DNA from: Pseudomonas azotoformans
Lineage (GTDB): Bacteria; Pseudomonadota; Gammaproteobacteria; Pseudomonadales; Pseudomonadaceae
Length of the DNA: 64,000 nucleotides
Direction of reading: 5' to 3'
NCBI RefSeq assembly: GCF_900103345.1
Contig: NZ_LT629702.1
Coordinates: forward strand, 5,991,501 to 6,055,500
In this document: positions 62,488 through 64,000 of the stretch, in pieces
Layout of the letters: each line of letters starts with the position of its first letter
Numbering within the stretch: the first letter of the stretch is position 1
The notes under the pieces: generated by a model
Database searches by the model: none
Told to the model about the DNA's origin: nothing
Seen by the model: the letters and a program-made list of their open reading frames with translations, nothing else
Position numbers and translations under genes: made by a program

Positions 62488-63243
62488 CTACACCACTTCC
62501 AGACGAACCTTGTGGTCATTGAGCAACTGCACCAACGCCGGCACCGGCTGCTGATCCGTCACCAGGCAGTCCACCAAACTGATCGGCCCCAGGCGAATCA
62601 TGGCATTGCGCCCAAACTTGCTGGAGTCCGCCGCCAGGATCACCTGGCGTGCATTGGCGATGATCGCCTGGGAAACCCGCACTTCCTGGTAATCAAAGTC
62701 CAGCAGGCTGCCGTCTTCATCGATACCGCTGATGCCTACCAGGGCAAAGTCGACCTTGAACTGGTTGATGAAATCGACACTTGCCTGACCGACCACCCCC
62801 CCGTCACGCCGCACATTACCGCCGGTCAGCAACACATCGAAGTCGTCCTTGGCACTGAGCATGGTGGCGACGTTGAGGTTGTTGGTGATGATTTTCAGAT
62901 GGTTGTGGTTGAGCAACGCACGGGCGATGGATTCGGTGGTGGTGCCGATATTGATAAACAACGAGGCGTGATCGGGGATCTGCGCGGCGATGGCTTCGCC
63001 GATGCGCTGTTTCTCGTCGCGCATCTGGTCGGCACGCATGGCGTACGCGGTGTTTTCGACACTGGAGTCATAGGCCGCGCCGCCGTGGTAGCGGCGCAGC
63101 AGATTGGCGTCCGCCAGCTGGTTGATATCGCGGCGGATGGTTTGCGGGGTAACAACGAAGAGCTGCGCCATTTCCTCGATACTGACGTAGCCGCGTTCGC
63201 GGACCAGCTCGAGGATTTGTTGTTGGCGGGGAGGCAGATTCAT
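62488..63243 (-). CDS. glpR: DeoR-family glycerol-3-phosphate repressor
   Basis: 251 aa. N-terminal DeoR HTH ([34 protein letters not shown]) and the C-terminal sugar-phosphate domain ([46 protein letters not shown]). Position between glpK and glpD identifies it as GlpR, repressor of glycerol genes with glycerol-3-phosphate as inducer. It starts 83 bases after the glpK stop. Confidence 0.92.
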   Translation of the reverse strand: MNLPPRQQQILELVRERGYVSIEEMAQLFVVTPQTIRRDINQLADANLLRRYHGGAAYDSSVENTAYAMRADQMRDEKQRIGEAIAAQIPDHASLFINIGTTTESIARALLNHNHLKIITNNLNVATMLSAKDDFDVLLTGGNVRRDGGVVGQASVDFINQFKVDFALVGISGIDEDGSLLDFDYQEVRVSQAIIANARQVILAADSSKFGRNAMIRLGPISLVDCLVTDQQPVPALVQLLNDHKVRLEVV

Positions 63244-63326
63244 GGGGCGTCCTTTGGGCTGCCATACAAAAGTGGCCCATGATGACGCAGGAATCCGCTC
63301 CCTGCCAGTTACAACCCGACGTTGGC

Positions 63327-64000
<674 letters not shown>

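Overview
The window is a high-GC chromosomal segment from a Pseudomonas, most likely of the P. fluorescens group. The evidence is gene content and order (glpD-glpR-glpK, aatJQMP-aauSR-glpM, gcd, metR, rpmE2) and the many palindromic REP doublets whose halves read GGGGGCTTGCCCCCGAT. I see no rRNA, tRNA, CRISPR array, insertion sequence, prophage or replication origin.

Layout. (1) 1-282 is the 3' end of an unrecognised gene. 291-1075 is a 785-bp non-coding element with long inverted arms, a REP doublet and a GCTCTG x8 microsatellite in its centre. (2) 1292-8138 is a c-di-GMP/cupredoxin/globin cluster: two paralogous HAMP-GGDEF-EAL proteins (GGDEF decayed, EAL intact) flank a periplasmic cupredoxin gene, followed by a DUF3034-type protein and a truncated-haemoglobin lipoprotein. 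(3) 8277-10694 is gcd. (4) 11105-15426 holds metal-related genes: a ZnuD-like TonB receptor with a Zur-box-like palindrome, a VF530 protein, a Pr6Pr-type membrane protein, and a yqjI/yqjH-like pair (PadR regulator plus siderophore-interacting ferric reductase) with a tandem palindromic operator. (5) 15538-20435 encodes a class A PBP-like protein and a proline-type amino-acid permease. (6) 20439-38549 carries two very large toxin/effector-like genes: a 2174-aa LRR-NEL E3 ubiquitin ligase and a 1380-aa DUF6543-type protein with a candidate RelE-like tip. Between them lie opgC, a tiny deletion relict of a cupin gene, a glutamate-synthase-like FMN protein, bglX, Zur-type rpmE2 and a degenerate REC/HD-GYP regulator. 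(7) 38731-45642 contains a Nudix hydrolase, metR, an alpha/beta hydrolase, a FrnE-type DsbA protein, an arginase-fold/SMR-pair operon, a fatty-acid desaturase and a MipA-like porin. (8) 45870-53190 is a six-gene tightly coupled operon (MtnX-like phosphatase, class III aminotransferase, esterase, FemAB/GNAT-like transferase, histidine kinase, sigma-54 activator). I cannot assign it to a known pathway. (9) 53313-60354 is glpM, aauR, aauS and the acidic amino-acid ABC transporter aatJQMP. It is preceded by a recognisable sigma-54 promoter and two TTCGG-N4-CCGAA-type upstream sites. (10) 60679-64000 is glpD, glpR and the 3' part of glpK.

The most promising unexplained items are the 45.9-53.2 kb operon, the cupredoxin/c-di-GMP/globin cluster, the arginase-fold + paired SMR operon, the two giant effector-like genes, the 46-codon cupin relict with a strong ribosome-binding site, and the inverted-repeat element at the left end. 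All functional calls come from reading the protein sequences and motifs. No database search was run.
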